DNA from: Planctomycetaceae bacterium
GTDB taxonomy: Bacteria; Planctomycetota; Planctomycetia; Planctomycetales; Planctomycetaceae
Length of the DNA stretch: 9,492 nt
Reading direction: 5' to 3'
Assembly: GCA_003445035.1 (NCBI GenBank)
Contig: DLVV01000430.1
Location: 2,363 to 11,854 of the forward strand
Shown here: positions 8,953 to 9,492 of the stretch, one piece after another
Layout: the number at the start of each line of letters is the position of its first letter
How positions within the stretch are numbered: position 1 is the stretch's first letter
Position numbers and translations under genes: made by a program
The notes under the pieces: generated by a model
Told to the model about the DNA's origin: nothing
Database searches by the model: none
The model's input: the letters and a program-made list of their open reading frames with translations, nothing else

Positions 8953-8957
8953 GTCCT
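8953..8957 (-). promoter_or_regulatory. Ribosome binding site of the sulfatase gene
   Basis: On the minus strand AAGGA sits six bases before the ATG at 8946. It supports the short start that puts the signal peptide at the very N-terminus, rather than the upstream in-frame ATG at 9048. Confidence 0.7.
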
Positions 8958-9004
8958 TGGCGGAACCGGCCACCAGCCGTGATGGATGGGGGCGTTCCGG
9001 TGTG

Positions 9005-9017
9005 AGCAGAGACTGCT
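9005..9017. repeat. Short perfect hairpin (AGCAG / CTGCT)
   Basis: AGCAG (9005-9009) and CTGCT (9013-9017) are a perfect 5-bp inverted repeat around a three-base loop, in the spacer between the second DUF1501 gene and the sulfatase. On the minus strand it directly follows a T-rich run. Its role is unknown; it could be part of the transcript end or of the sulfatase leader, or chance. Confidence 0.3.
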
Positions 9018-9018
9018 G

Positions 9019-9052
9019 AAAACAGAAAAGGGGCCGGCCAGTGGCCATTCCC
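9019..9052 (-). terminator. Candidate Rho-independent terminator after the second DUF1501 gene
   Basis: On the minus strand, six bases after the DUF1501 stop codon, GGG-AAT-GGCC-ACT-GGCC-GG-CCC can fold as a four-pair GC stem and a three-pair outer stem with a small internal loop. It is followed by TTTTCTGTTTT. The position straight after a stop codon and the T-rich tail fit an intrinsic terminator. The stem is short, so some read-through into the sulfatase gene is likely. Confidence 0.42.
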
Positions 9053-9057
9053 GGCGA

Positions 9058-9492
9058 CTACGCCACGATCCGGCGGATCGGCTCGGCGCCCTCGACCCCG
9101 ACCAGTTTCTGGTCGAGGCCATTGAAGAAATAACTCAACCGGTTGGGATCGAGTCCCATCTGCTGGAGCACGGTGGCGTGAAGATTGCGGACGTGGAACC
9201 GATCCTCCACCGCCGCGCTGCCCAGTTCGTCGGTCTTGCCAACGTTGACACCACCCTTGATGCCCCCTCCGGCCATCCACATGGTGAAGCCATACGAGTT
9301 GTGGTCCCGACCGGTTCCCTTGGCGTACTCGGCCGTCGGCTGTCGTCCGAACTCACCACCCCACACGATCAACGTCTTCTCGAAGAGTCCCCGCTGCTTC
9401 AGGTCCTTGATCAGCCCGGCGATCGGCTTGTCGGTCTCCAGTGCGGGCATGTCGTGGTTGCGCTTCAGGTCGCCGTGAGGGGCCCCGGTGGC
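9058..9492 (-). CDS. Second DUF1501 family protein, C-terminal part only
   Basis: The reading frame ends at the TAG complementary to 9058-9060 and stays open to the right edge (144 codons), so the gene starts outside the window. An internal ATG at 9450 is unlikely to be the start, because upstream codons still match the family (GDLKRNHD, before MPALETDKP). Recognisable DUF1501 C-terminal motifs are AGLIKDLKQRGL, GGEFGRQP, GRDHNSYGFTMWMAGGGIKG, TDELG, NLHATV and a terminal IRRIVA. It is the more canonical of the two DUF1501 types in the window, with GRDHN intact, although DLHAT has become NLHAT. Like other family members it is probably an exported alkaline-phosphatase-like protein of unknown substrate. 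By analogy a DUF1549/DUF1553 gene is expected just upstream, to the right of the window; this is inference. The sulfatase gene follows 111 bases downstream on the same strand. Confidence 0.92.
   Translation of the reverse strand, partial: ATGAPHGDLKRNHDMPALETDKPIAGLIKDLKQRGLFEKTLIVWGGEFGRQPTAEYAKGTGRDHNSYGFTMWMAGGGIKGGVNVGKTDELGSAAVEDRFHVRNLHATVLQQMGLDPNRLSYFFNGLDQKLVGVEGAEPIRRIVA

Noticed and set aside
8947..9048. 34-residue N-terminal extension of the sulfatase
   Set aside because: The ATG at 8946 has AAGGA six bases upstream and starts a complete signal peptide. The extension would put that signal inside the protein.

Overview
The window is a high-GC, almost fully coding stretch that is very probably from a planctomycete (PVC superphylum), probably a heterotroph that degrades polysaccharides. 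The assignment rests on gene content. It holds a DUF1549/DUF1553 heme protein, two DUF1501 proteins, a 'PVC-type' beta-propeller/HEAT/cytochrome c fusion and a C-type sulfatase, a combination characteristic of planctomycetes. No genus can be named from the sequence.

Layout. (1) Bases 1-2514, plus strand: a DUF1549/DUF1553 c-type heme protein that is 5'-truncated by the window edge. (2) Bases 2511-3827, plus strand: a DUF1501 protein with a twin-arginine signal, whose ATG overlaps the previous stop codon (ATGA). (3) Bases 3907-6810, plus strand: a 967-residue secreted protein made of a carbohydrate-binding-like sandwich, a propeller, a HEAT-like region and a C-terminal cytochrome c domain, preceded by a good ribosome binding site and a possible promoter. 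(4) Bases 6826-8946, minus strand: a secreted sulfatase that converges head-on with gene 3 across a 15-base gap. (5) Bases 9058-9492, minus strand: the C-terminal part of a second DUF1501 gene that runs off the right edge, upstream of the sulfatase and separated from it by a 111-base spacer with terminator-like structure. No non-coding stretch exceeds about 110 bases. I saw no RNA gene, insertion sequence, CRISPR array or integrase.

Working together (inference). All four products whose N-termini are visible or can be reasoned about appear to be exported. Two carry single c-type heme motifs, two have sandwich modules of the kind that bind glycans, and the sulfatase and DUF1501 proteins share the alkaline-phosphatase-like fold class. 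A periplasmic or cell-surface apparatus that desulfates and oxidises glycans fits this, but the DUF1501 and DUF1549/1553 families have no firmly established biochemical role, so the substrate and electron flow are unknown. The window is typical of its lineage. The least understood part is the coupled DUF1553-DUF1501-propeller/cytochrome unit.
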